The notes under the pieces: model-generated
What the model saw: the letters and a program-made list of their open reading frames with translations, nothing else
The model's database searches: none
Told to the model about the DNA's origin: nothing
DNA from: Massilia rubra
GTDB lineage: Bacteria; Pseudomonadota; Gammaproteobacteria; Burkholderiales; Burkholderiaceae_D
Assembly: GCF_011682065.1 (NCBI RefSeq)
Contig: NZ_VUYU01000002.1
Coordinates: 372,001-436,000, forward strand
Direction of reading: 5' to 3'
Length of the DNA stretch: 64,000 nucleotides
Position numbers and translations under genes: made by a program
Shown: one piece after another, positions 16,855 through 24,865 of the stretch
How positions within the stretch are numbered: the first letter of the stretch is position 1
Layout of the letters: every line of letters begins with the position of its first letter

Positions 16855-18558
16855 TTAATCGGCGGCGTAAATGTCGTTGTCCTTGGTTTCGCGGACAAAC
16901 AGGCCACCGATGACCACCGTGACCAGCGCCACGATAATCGGATACCACAGGCCGTAGTAAATATCGCCCTTGTACGCAACGAGTGCGAACGCGGTGGTTG
17001 GCAGCAAGCCGCCGAACCAGCCGTTACCGATATGGTAAGGCAGCGACATCGAGGTGTAGCGGATGCGGGTCGGGAACATTTCGACCAGCATGGCCGCAAT
17101 CGGGCCGTACACGGCCGTCACATACAGCACCAGGATAAACAGCAGCAGCACGACCATCGGCTTGTTGATCTGGTCCGAGTCGGCTTTGGCCGGATAGCCG
17201 GCCGCCTTGATCGCCGCGGCGACATCGGCTTTCAGCGTTTTTTCCTTGGCTTTGCTGTCGGCGTCGAAGTCCAGGTTACCGGCCGTCATCCCCGCGGTGA
17301 AGGAGGTAAATTCCTTGTCGCCGATGCGCACCTTGGCCAGCGAACCGGCCGGGGCGTCGTCACGCGTGTAGCTGACCGATGCCGCCGTCAGGATGCCGGT
17401 GGCGATATCGCACGAGGATGGGAACTTTTCGGTGCCGGTCAGCTTGAACTGGAAGTGGCACGATGCCGGATCGGCCACGACCACCACTGGCGAACTTTGC
17501 AGCGCAGCTTCCAGCGCCGGGTTGGCGTAGTGGGTGATGCCCTTGAAGATCGGGAAGTAGGTAACCGCCGCAATCGCGCAGCCGCCCAGGATGATCCACT
17601 TGCGGCCGATCTTGTCCGACAGCGTACCGAACACGATGAAGAACGGCGTGGCCAGCAGCAGCGAAATGGCGATCAGGATGTTGGCCACCGCGCCGTCGAC
17701 CTTGAGCGTCTGGGTCAGGAAGAACAGGGCGTAGAACTGGCCGGTGTACCAGACAACGGCCTGCCCCATCGTCAGGCCGACCAGGGCGAGGAACACGATC
17801 TTGGCGTTCTTTGGCTGCAGGAAGGCTTCCGACAGCGGCGCCTTGGAGGTCTTGCCTTCGGCTTTCATCTTGGCGAATGCGGGCGACTCGTTCATCGACA
17901 GGCGGATCCAGACCGACACGCCGAGCAGCAGCACGGAGACGAGGAACGGAATGCGCCAGCCCCAGGCCGCGAACTCGGGTTCGCCGAGGGCGGTGCGGGT
18001 GCCCAGGATCACCAGCAGCGACAGAAACAGGCCCATCGTCGCGGTGGTCTGGATCCACGAGGTGAAGAAGCCGCGCTTGCCGTGCGGCGCGTGCTCGGCC
18101 ACGTAGGTTGCCGCGCCGCCGTATTCGCCGCCCAGCGCCAGGCCCTGCAGGATGCGCAGGCTGACCAGGATGATTGGCGCGGCAATGCCGATCGACGCGT
18201 AACTCGGCAACAGGCCGACGATGAAGGTCGAGGCGCCCATCAGCAGGATGGTGACCAGGAAGGTGTACTTGCGGCCGATCATGTCGCCGAGGCGGCCGAA
18301 CACCAGCGCCCCGAACGGACGCACGATGAAGCCGGCGGCGAAGGCGAGCAGCGCGAAAATGAAGGTGGTGGTGGGGTCGCCGACGAAAAATTGCTTGGCG
18401 ATGATGGGAGCGAGTGAGCCGTACAGGTAGAAGTCATACCATTCGAATACCGTGCCCAGGGAGGAGGCAAAGATGACCTTGCGCTCTTCCTTGGTCATTC
18501 CCGCGTCGGCGGGATTCCCCTTGCGCCCGTCGATCGCGTTGCCAGGTGTAATTGCCAT
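16855..18558 (-). CDS. MFS metabolite:H+ symporter (MHS family) with long loop insertion
   Basis: 567 residues, inner-membrane transporter of the metabolite:H+ symporter family: ASSLGTVFEWYDFYLYG in the first helix and FGALVFGRLGDMIGRKYTF as the cytoplasmic 2-3 loop signature. About 120 residues of hydrophilic sequence with two Cys (about 350-470) interrupt the C-terminal half, longer than in classical 430-residue symporters. A start at 18558 is supported by GGAGACATAA. Residues 14-22 (GNPADAGMT) are encoded by a copy of the ATTCCCGC repeat, and M21 could be an alternative start. The substrate is likely an organic acid and remains unassigned. Confidence 0.88.
   Translation of the reverse strand: MAITPGNAIDGRKGNPADAGMTKEERKVIFASSLGTVFEWYDFYLYGSLAPIIAKQFFVGDPTTTFIFALLAFAAGFIVRPFGALVFGRLGDMIGRKYTFLVTILLMGASTFIVGLLPSYASIGIAAPIILVSLRILQGLALGGEYGGAATYVAEHAPHGKRGFFTSWIQTTATMGLFLSLLVILGTRTALGEPEFAAWGWRIPFLVSVLLLGVSVWIRLSMNESPAFAKMKAEGKTSKAPLSEAFLQPKNAKIVFLALVGLTMGQAVVWYTGQFYALFFLTQTLKVDGAVANILIAISLLLATPFFIVFGTLSDKIGRKWIILGGCAIAAVTYFPIFKGITHYANPALEAALQSSPVVVVADPASCHFQFKLTGTEKFPSSCDIATGILTAASVSYTRDDAPAGSLAKVRIGDKEFTSFTAGMTAGNLDFDADSKAKEKTLKADVAAAIKAAGYPAKADSDQINKPMVVLLLFILVLYVTAVYGPIAAMLVEMFPTRIRYTSMSLPYHIGNGWFGGLLPTTAFALVAYKGDIYYGLWYPIIVALVTVVIGGLFVRETKDNDIYAAD
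18494..18518 (-). repeat. Repeat arm inside the 5' end of the symporter gene
   Basis: GTCATTCCCGCGTCGGCGGG followed by ATTCC is the same repeat family as at 1022-1100, with TCGG in place of the usual GCAG centre. Read on the minus strand it encodes GNPADAGMT in frame, just before the conserved KEERKVIFASS segment. Confidence 0.75.
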
Positions 18559-18758
18559 TTATGTCTCCGTGTTTAATATAGTTATTGCTTCATCGGAATA
18601 GCCGTGTTTGTCCAGCTGGATCCGAGTGTGGACTCCCAAACTTACGCGATGCTTGCTTGGAACTTACATGAAGCTGACTTTTTCGATATCGAAACAGCAG
18701 GTATTTTGTGTAAATACAATGATGTGTTTATCGAAAGAAATTGAGCAGGGGGAGGGTG

Positions 18759-18790
18759 GAGCGCCGCGCGCCGGTAATGGGGCGGCGCTC
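18759..18790 (-). terminator. GC-rich hairpin downstream of the small orphan gene
   Basis: GAGCGCCGC (18759-18767) and GCGGCGCTC (18782-18790) are reverse complements and begin 6 bp after the stop of the minus-strand gene at 18797. No T run follows on the minus strand, so termination would be weak or factor-dependent. Confidence 0.45.
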
Positions 18791-18796
18791 TCACTT

Positions 18797-19177
18797 CTAG
18801 TTGGGAATCGATCCGACTTGCAGTTCGGGATCGGGCAGGAGGTGGAATTCCCACTTGCCGGCATTGTTCTTGGCGTAAAAGCTAATGTAGAAACACCAGC
18901 TGCCCTGGGTGACATCGAAGGACACTACGCTATTGTTCACAATCGACATGCTGCCGTCGACCGCGCCCGAGAATGGTGAGGATCTCTCCGGAACATCCAT
19001 TTTCGACGAACTCAATTTGCCGCCTTGTATGTCGGACGCATCGTCATTGAAGATGAATTGGAGCTTGTCGTCGGGCTGGGGGTTGTAAAGGCCCGCAGAC
19101 AGGGTGGGGCAATTCGTGGTGTAGGTGGCGATCTTGATGCCGCTCTTGAAGTTAACCGTAAACGTATATGTCGACAT
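18797..19177 (-). CDS. Orphan small protein of unknown function
   Basis: 126 residues from the ATG at 19177 (MSTYTFTVNFKSGIK), with GGAAGTGT before it; the frame extends 6 codons further without a better site. The composition is polar and beta-rich, with two Cys and no signal peptide. No family was recognised. Base composition is lower in GC than both neighbours, and the gene stands alone between the symporter and the kinase with long non-coding flanks, so it may have been acquired. Confidence 0.6.
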   Translation of the reverse strand: MSTYTFTVNFKSGIKIATYTTNCPTLSAGLYNPQPDDKLQFIFNDDASDIQGGKLSSSKMDVPERSSPFSGAVDGSMSIVNNSVVSFDVTQGSWCFYISFYAKNNAGKWEFHLLPDPELQVGSIPN

Positions 19178-19237
19178 ACACTTCCTTTTCAGCACTACAA
19201 ATAGAGGCGGGCTTGCGCCCGCGTGGACCGATCGGTG

Positions 19238-21427
19238 TCAATCGGCGTGATAGGCAGGATCGCGCCGCAACGCGATCAGGTCGGGTTCGGCCTCGATGAA
19301 CTTGGCCGGATAACCGAGTTCCCTGGCTTTGAGAATGGCTTGCAGCGCCAGGCGGCGCTGGCCGATGAGCTCATACGCGAGGCCGGCGTAAAAGCGCACG
19401 TCGGCGCTCTCCGGCGCCAGTCCGAGCGCGCGCTTCATCAAGTCCATCGCCTGCCCCTTGTCCCCGGTGCGGGCGCAATACATCCCCATGCGGTAGACCA
19501 GCGTGGCGTTGCCGGGCGCGCGCTGCAACTGCGGCGCCAGCAAGTCGCGCGCCCTGGCGTAGGCGTTGCGCGCCTCCGCTTCGCGCCCGGGAATCCACAG
19601 CAAGGCGTCGGCCAGGTTGGCCCAGTTGAGGTAATCGCCGGGGGCGCCGCGCGTGGGCGAGACGGCATGCTCGAAGGCGGCGGCGGCGGCCACGTAGTCG
19701 CCGACGAGAAACATGGCGTTGCCCAGGTTGCCGTACAGTTTGGCGCTGGGCCGGACCTGCAAGCCTTGCTGCAGCACGGCGAAGGCCTCCTCGATGCGCT
19801 GCTGGCGCAGTAGTGAGGCGTTCAGGCCGGCATAGGAGGCGACCGCGTCCGGCTCGAGCACGATGCTGCGGCGGAAGGCCCGCTCGGCGTCGGCATACTC
19901 GCCCCGGGCGTAATGCAGCGTGCCCAGTTCGTCCTCGAAGGCGCGCTCGGTGGGGAAACGCTGGCGTGCCTGCGCCAGCGCCTTGAAGGCCTCGTCGAAG
20001 CGGCGCGCGTGGCGCAGGATCTGGACCTTGCCGTACCATGCGAAAAAATCGCCATTGTCGAAGCGCAGGGCGGCGTCGATTTCGCGCAGCGCCTGGTCGT
20101 GGCGGCGCTGGTTCAGGAACACCCAGCTCATGGCGGTATGGCTCAGCGCCAGCTGGTCGTCCAGTTTCAGGGCTTGTTGCGCGCTGGCGGCGGCTTTTTG
20201 CAACCAGTTTTCGTCTTGCGTATCGGCCATGTAGCGCAGGCTGTAGCCGAGCGACAGTCCGGCGGCGGCGGCGGCGTTGTCGGCACGGTGCGCGAGAACG
20301 CGATGGAAGCGCGCACTGCCGCTTTGCAGGCTGCCCGGGCGGTCATGCAATTTCAGTTCGGCCAGGCCGAGTTTGAGTTCGCCCGCCTCGGAATAGGGCG
20401 TCAGGGCGGCCTCGACAGCCACCAGCGCCGGCGCCGCGTAGCGCCAGGCGGCGCCGGCCAGCACGGCGACGGCCAGCACGGCGCCGCCCGCATAGGCCCA
20501 TGCCAGGCGCGGGCGAGGCCGCGTGCGCGCCTGCGGCGCCGCATCCGGGGTAGCCTGCGGGGCCGGCGCCGCGTTGGACAGTTGCCCCAGCCGCAAGCGC
20601 ACCTGCGCCATGTCCGGCAAGCGCTGGGCCGGCTGGCGCGCCGTCATGTCGCAGATCAGCTCGCGCAGCGGCGTGGCCAGGTCCGGCGTAAAGCGCCAGC
20701 TGCGCGGGTCCGACTGGATCTGCGCGGCCGCCAGCGCCATGCCCTTCAAGTTGTCGAAGGGGCGCGCGCCGCACAGCAATTCGTAGAAGATGACGCCAAG
20801 CGCGTAGATGTCTCCCTGCGCGTCGGGCCGCGCGCCGAGCAGGCGCTCCGGGGCCATGTAGGCGATGGTGCCTTGCAGGTTGTCCTGATGCAGCGAAGTG
20901 GTGATCAGCGGGTCCTGGAGTTGCGCCAGGCCAAAATCGAGGATGCGCAGCCTGCCGCCCGGCTCGATCATCAGGTTCGACGGCTTGAGGTCGCCATGAA
21001 TCAAGCCGCTGGCGTGCGCTTCGCACATCGCATCGACCAGTTGCGTAAGCCAGTCGCAAGCGGAAGCGATGCCCGGCAGAGCGTCCTGGAGGACTTCCTT
21101 GAGCGTTCGGCCGCGCACCAGTTCCATCACGATGCCGGGGGCGTCGCCCGTTTCCTCGATCGCATGCACTTTGACAAAGGCCGCATGGTGCAGGGAGGCG
21201 GCAATCCGCGCTTCGCGCATCAGGCTGCTATCGGACGCTCCCGGCACGCTGTGCTTGGTAAATTTGATGGCGACGCTGCGCCGCAGCTTGCTGTCCCAAG
21301 CTTCGTAGACGACACCGAAGCCGCCTTCGCCAAGGCGTTTGCGGATGTCGTAATGCGAGGGCAGCGGCGGTGTTGGCGCGAGGCTGTCCGGTTCGCATGG
21401 TTTCTCAACTTGGGTCAGGGTGGTCAT
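19238..21427 (-). CDS. Membrane-anchored Ser/Thr protein kinase with C-terminal TPR domain
   Basis: 729 residues. The cytoplasmic Hanks-type kinase domain (about 27-285) has the glycine loop GEGGFG (33-38), Lys 55 in VAIKF, HGDLKPSN with catalytic Asp 146 (the usual HRD Arg is Gly), DFG from Asp 164 and APE in MAPERL. A proline-rich linker leads to one membrane span (about 309-331). The remaining 390 residues are tetratricopeptide repeats that would face the periplasm and bind partners. HGD kinases usually do not need activation-loop phosphorylation. No phosphatase or substrate gene is adjacent. The target is unknown. Confidence 0.93.
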   Translation of the reverse strand: MTTLTQVEKPCEPDSLAPTPPLPSHYDIRKRLGEGGFGVVYEAWDSKLRRSVAIKFTKHSVPGASDSSLMREARIAASLHHAAFVKVHAIEETGDAPGIVMELVRGRTLKEVLQDALPGIASACDWLTQLVDAMCEAHASGLIHGDLKPSNLMIEPGGRLRILDFGLAQLQDPLITTSLHQDNLQGTIAYMAPERLLGARPDAQGDIYALGVIFYELLCGARPFDNLKGMALAAAQIQSDPRSWRFTPDLATPLRELICDMTARQPAQRLPDMAQVRLRLGQLSNAAPAPQATPDAAPQARTRPRPRLAWAYAGGAVLAVAVLAGAAWRYAAPALVAVEAALTPYSEAGELKLGLAELKLHDRPGSLQSGSARFHRVLAHRADNAAAAAGLSLGYSLRYMADTQDENWLQKAAASAQQALKLDDQLALSHTAMSWVFLNQRRHDQALREIDAALRFDNGDFFAWYGKVQILRHARRFDEAFKALAQARQRFPTERAFEDELGTLHYARGEYADAERAFRRSIVLEPDAVASYAGLNASLLRQQRIEEAFAVLQQGLQVRPSAKLYGNLGNAMFLVGDYVAAAAAFEHAVSPTRGAPGDYLNWANLADALLWIPGREAEARNAYARARDLLAPQLQRAPGNATLVYRMGMYCARTGDKGQAMDLMKRALGLAPESADVRFYAGLAYELIGQRRLALQAILKARELGYPAKFIEAEPDLIALRRDPAYHAD

Positions 21428-21582
21428 TACGAGTCCACATGCGCTGTTTTATCAATCTTGCCACATATCCCGATCGGCAAGTAAGGAAGCGATGTAAAGA
21501 TAGCACTGTGCCGGGCAGTGCGCGGCGACTGACGTAAAAAGGCAACAAGGAAAGTCGTGGGCGGCCCTGTCCGGACCGCCTG

Positions 21583-22767
21583 TCAGCTGGACCCGGCCGG
21601 GTGCTGTTGCCGAGCCAGGCGGCGCGCGCCCGGCACCAGCACGATACTGAACGAGACCAGCGCGGACACGCCCAACGCGACCGGCAGCAAGCCGCCTGCC
21701 AGATACGGCGCGACCGCCATGGTCGCCAGCGCCGTCACCCCGAACGCCGCCGTCATCACCACGCCGGCCCCCTTGCCGGGATTGCCCCCGGCCAGCGACA
21801 GCGCGCGCGCCATCAGCGAGGGCCCGCGCAGACCCAGCCCGCCGCAAAACACGACCCATACGGCGATCAGCGCCGTCAGCGAACGCAGGTCGGCGAGCGC
21901 CTGCGCCAGCATCATGGCCGCCGCCAGCGCTTGCAGGCTGGCCCCGGCCAGCATGGCGCGCCCGACGCCGTCGCGCCCGGCCAGCCTGGCGCCAAGCGTG
22001 GCCGCCAGCATGAAGGCGCCGACCCCGCACAGTTGGAGTACCGCAAATCCACTCACGCTGGTGCCGATCCAGGCCGTCACCAGATGCGGCGCACTGGCGA
22101 CCACCATCAGCAGCGCGCCGAACATGGCCGCGTAGCTGAGCGCATGCCGCACGAAGCCCCGGTTCAGCCATGCCGCCGGCGCGTCCGGCATCATGCCGGC
22201 GGCGCCGGCCGCCGTGCCGCGCCCGATAATGCGCGACACCAGCGGCAGCAGGCCAAGCGCCACGGCCGCGATCAGGTAGAACGAGACGCGCCAGTCCAGG
22301 TGCAGCACAATGGCCGCGCCCAGCACCGGCCCGATGGCAGGCACGGTCGACTCGACCGTGGCCACCAGCGCCATCGCGCCCGCGCTGTCGGCTTCGGAAA
22401 AGCGCCGGCGGATCAGCGCCGGCACCGCCACGGTGGCCGCGCCGGCGCCCAGGCCCTGGATCAGGCGCCCTGCCAGCAGGCTGGCCATGTCCGGCGCCAG
22501 GCCGCACAGCACGCTGCCGACAGCGAGCAAGCTGGTACCGGCCATGATGGCGCCGAAGTCGCCATAGCGGTCGGCCAGCCAGCCCCAGCCGAATTGCGAC
22601 AAGGCCAGCGCCAGCATGAAAACCGCCATCGTGCCCTGGCCGGCGGCCATCGTCGCGTGCAACTCGGCCTGCATGCTGGGCAGCGCGGGCAGGTACAGGT
22701 CGGAGGCCAGCATGCCGACCGCTGTCAGCGTGGCAAGCGGCATGGCGAGGCGGCGCTGTTGGCTCAT
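21583..22767 (-). CDS. MFS efflux transporter, Bcr/CflA type
   Basis: 394 residues with about twelve membrane spans. The first helix has SDLYLPALPSMQAEL, the marker of drug:H+ antiporter-1 family Bcr/CflA proteins, then FGWGWLADRYGD as the 2-3 loop motif and LAGRLIQGLGAGAATVAVPALIR. Relatives export drugs, sulfonamides or amino acids such as cysteine. It has its own gap of 155 bp from the kinase gene; no regulator is adjacent. Confidence 0.9.
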   Translation of the reverse strand: MSQQRRLAMPLATLTAVGMLASDLYLPALPSMQAELHATMAAGQGTMAVFMLALALSQFGWGWLADRYGDFGAIMAGTSLLAVGSVLCGLAPDMASLLAGRLIQGLGAGAATVAVPALIRRRFSEADSAGAMALVATVESTVPAIGPVLGAAIVLHLDWRVSFYLIAAVALGLLPLVSRIIGRGTAAGAAGMMPDAPAAWLNRGFVRHALSYAAMFGALLMVVASAPHLVTAWIGTSVSGFAVLQLCGVGAFMLAATLGARLAGRDGVGRAMLAGASLQALAAAMMLAQALADLRSLTALIAVWVVFCGGLGLRGPSLMARALSLAGGNPGKGAGVVMTAAFGVTALATMAVAPYLAGGLLPVALGVSALVSFSIVLVPGARRLARQQHPAGSS

Positions 22768-22810
22768 GGCTTAAAGAAAAAGATTTCGGAAAACCAAGAT
22801 TAGCATAAAT

Positions 22811-23488
22811 TCACTGTTGCATATTCAGATGTTTGGCCGCCTCGCGCCGGGTCAGGGCCGACAAGCTGGCGTCGTTTTCCACGAGAAAAGCGCGCACGGC
22901 CTCGGGGTCATGGTGGGCGTAGTCGCGCAAGCCCCAGCCGATGGCTTTGCGGATGAAAAAATCCTCCTCGTGCGCCAGTCGCCCTGCGTAGCCGAACAGC
23001 CGCGCCAGATCGGTGTCGGCGCGCCAGCCCAGCTGGTGCAGCATGGCGATGCGGCGCGTCCACAGGTCGGCGTGGCGCACGGCCGCGTCCATGCGCGGCT
23101 GGCGCTGCGACTTGTCGGCGCGCACCACCGTGCCGACGAGCACCGCCAGCGCATCGACCGTATCCCACCACGCCGCCTGGCGCGCCAGCGCGAGCAGCGC
23201 GTCGATATGCGCGTCATCGAAGCGCTTGACGTGCGCGGCCAGCAGGTCGATCGCCGCGTACTGGCATTCGCGCTGCGGCGCGCGCCACAGGGCGGCGGCG
23301 GCGTCGAGCAGCAGGCCCGCTTCCGCCCCCTTGAGGCTGGCCACGAGCGGCTTGAGCGCGGCGCGCCGGGCCGGCGTGGGGATGCCGTGGAACGCGAACT
23401 GGTCGCGCATATAGGCGCTCATGCGCGCCGCCTGGGCCGCGTCGGCCAGCGGCGCGAGCAGCGATGTCACTTGTTCGGCAATGCTCAT
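22811..23488 (-). CDS. AlkD-like DNA alkylation repair protein
   Basis: 225 residues from the ATG at 23488, chosen because AAAGAGG lies four bases upstream. The protein is an all-helical HEAT-like solenoid with the AlkD landmarks: FHGIPTPARRAA near the N-terminus, the AAWWDTVDALA segment carrying the catalytic-site Trp and Asp, and WTRRIAMLHQL followed by FIRKAIGWGLRDY. AlkD proteins are glycosylases that remove positively charged alkylpurines such as N7-methylguanine and N3-methyladenine. It lies 43 bp from the efflux gene on the same strand. Confidence 0.9.
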   Translation of the reverse strand: MSIAEQVTSLLAPLADAAQAARMSAYMRDQFAFHGIPTPARRAALKPLVASLKGAEAGLLLDAAAALWRAPQRECQYAAIDLLAAHVKRFDDAHIDALLALARQAAWWDTVDALAVLVGTVVRADKSQRQPRMDAAVRHADLWTRRIAMLHQLGWRADTDLARLFGYAGRLAHEEDFFIRKAIGWGLRDYAHHDPEAVRAFLVENDASLSALTRREAAKHLNMQQ

Positions 23489-23544
23489 GGTCCTCTTTTT
23501 CAAGGTGGTGGACGACAGCGCGCCAGGCGCGCATAATTTTGCGA

Positions 23545-23560
23545 ACGACCGTACTAAAAT
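23545..23560 (+). promoter_or_regulatory. Putative operator of the thiolase operon, 4 bp before a -10 TATTCT
   Basis: ACGACCGTACTAAAAT (23545-23560), then GTGC and TATTCT (23565-23570). It matches the site at 6550-6565 in sequence (13 of 16 bases) and in distance to the -10 element. It probably binds the same regulator. Confidence 0.5.
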
Positions 23561-23623
23561 GTGCTATTCTCGTAGCGATCAACACAGCGCATTGCGCATA
23601 TTAATCCAACTCAGGAGACACAA

Positions 23624-24802
23624 ATGATAGATGCCGTCATCGTATCGACCGCCCGCACCGGCCTGGCCAAATCGTGGAAGGGCGCCTTCAACATGACGCA
23701 CGGCGCCACGCTCGGCGGCCACGTGCTGCAGGCCGCCATCGCCCGCGCCGGCATCGAGCCGGGCGAGGTCGAGGATGTCATCATCGGCTGTGCCAATCCG
23801 GAAGGCGCCACCGGCGCCAACATCGCGCGCCAGATCGCCTTGCGCGGCGGCTGCCCGGTGTCCACGGCCGGCATGACGGTCAACCGTTTCTGCTCGTCGG
23901 GCCTGCAAACCATCGCGCTCGCGGCGCAGCGCATCATTGCCGGCGAGGGCGATATTTACGCCGCCGGCGGGGTCGAATCGATTTCCTGCGTGCAGCAGGA
24001 AATGAACCAGCACATGCTGGCCGATCCATGGCTCAAGGAACACAAGCCAGAGATCTACTGGCCCATGCTGCAAACGGCCGAAACCGTGGCCAAGCGCTAC
24101 AACATCGGGCGCGACCGCCAGGATGAATACGGCGTGCAGAGCCAGCAGCGCGCCGCCAACGCCCAGGCCGCCGGCTTGTTCAACGCCGAAATCGTGCCGA
24201 TGACCACCACCATGGGCGTGGCCGACAAAGCCTCGGGCATGCTGGTCACGCGCGAAGTGACCATCAGCGCGGACGAAGGCATCCGCGCCGACACTACGCT
24301 CGAAGCCGTCTCCAAGATCCGCAGCGCGGTGCCGGGCGGCGTCATTTCGGCCGGCAACGCCAGCCAGTTTTCTGACGGCGCCTCGGTTGCCATCCTGATG
24401 AGCAGCAATGTGGCGCAAGCGCGCGGCTTGCAGCCGCTCGGTATTTTCCGCGGCTTCGCCGTGGCCGGTTGCGAGCCGGACGAAATGGGCATCGGCCCGG
24501 TGTTTGCGATTCCTAAACTGCTGAAAAAGGTTGGCCTGTCAGTCGCCGACATCGGCCTGTGGGAACTGAACGAAGCGTTCGCGGTCCAGGTGCTGTATTG
24601 CGCCGACCGCCTCGGCATCCCGATGGACCGCCTCAACGTCAACGGCGGCGCGATCGCCGTCGGCCACCCGTACGGCGTCTCGGGCGCGCGCCTGGTTGGC
24701 CACGCGCTGATCGAAGGCAAGCGCCGTGGCGTCAAGTACGTCGTTGCCACCATGTGCATCGGCGGCGGCCAGGGCGCCGCCGGCCTGTTCGAAGTCGTCT
24801 GA
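23624..24802 (+). CDS. Acetyl-CoA C-acyltransferase (thiolase)
   Basis: 392 residues. The nucleophile is Cys 90 in [10 protein letters not shown]; the C-terminal half has the catalytic His in [12 protein letters not shown] and the second Cys in [14 protein letters not shown]. It carries out the last step of beta-oxidation, cleaving 3-ketoacyl-CoA to acetyl-CoA and a shortened acyl-CoA. It is the first gene of a plus-strand unit with an acyl-CoA dehydrogenase and oxidoreductases, and its promoter shares an operator-like sequence with the FadB-like gene at 6611, so the two loci may act together although 15 kb apart. Confidence 0.95.
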   Translation: MIDAVIVSTARTGLAKSWKGAFNMTHGATLGGHVLQAAIARAGIEPGEVEDVIIGCANPEGATGANIARQIALRGGCPVSTAGMTVNRFCSSGLQTIALAAQRIIAGEGDIYAAGGVESISCVQQEMNQHMLADPWLKEHKPEIYWPMLQTAETVAKRYNIGRDRQDEYGVQSQQRAANAQAAGLFNAEIVPMTTTMGVADKASGMLVTREVTISADEGIRADTTLEAVSKIRSAVPGGVISAGNASQFSDGASVAILMSSNVAQARGLQPLGIFRGFAVAGCEPDEMGIGPVFAIPKLLKKVGLSVADIGLWELNEAFAVQVLYCADRLGIPMDRLNVNGGAIAVGHPYGVSGARLVGHALIEGKRRGVKYVVATMCIGGGQGAAGLFEVV

Positions 24803-24809
24803 TCCACGC

Positions 24810-24842
24810 CGGGGCGCGCCGCTCCGGCGCAGCCCCGTTTTC
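24810..24842 (+). terminator. Terminator inside the thiolase / acyl-CoA dehydrogenase gap
   Basis: A stem of CGGGGC-GCGCCG with CGGCGC-A-GCCCCG (12 pairs, one bulge) is followed by TTTTCTTTGTCTT. It ends only 23 bp before the next start codon, leaving no room for a separate downstream promoter, so it probably reduces rather than separates expression of the later genes. Confidence 0.75.
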
Positions 24843-24865
24843 TTTGTCTTCCCGGGGGACGCTAG

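Noticed and set aside
16810-18417. 535-codon plus-strand frame opposite the symporter gene
   Set aside because: Arg/Gln/Gly-rich translation typical of antisense frames in GC-rich DNA; the minus strand encodes an obvious transporter.
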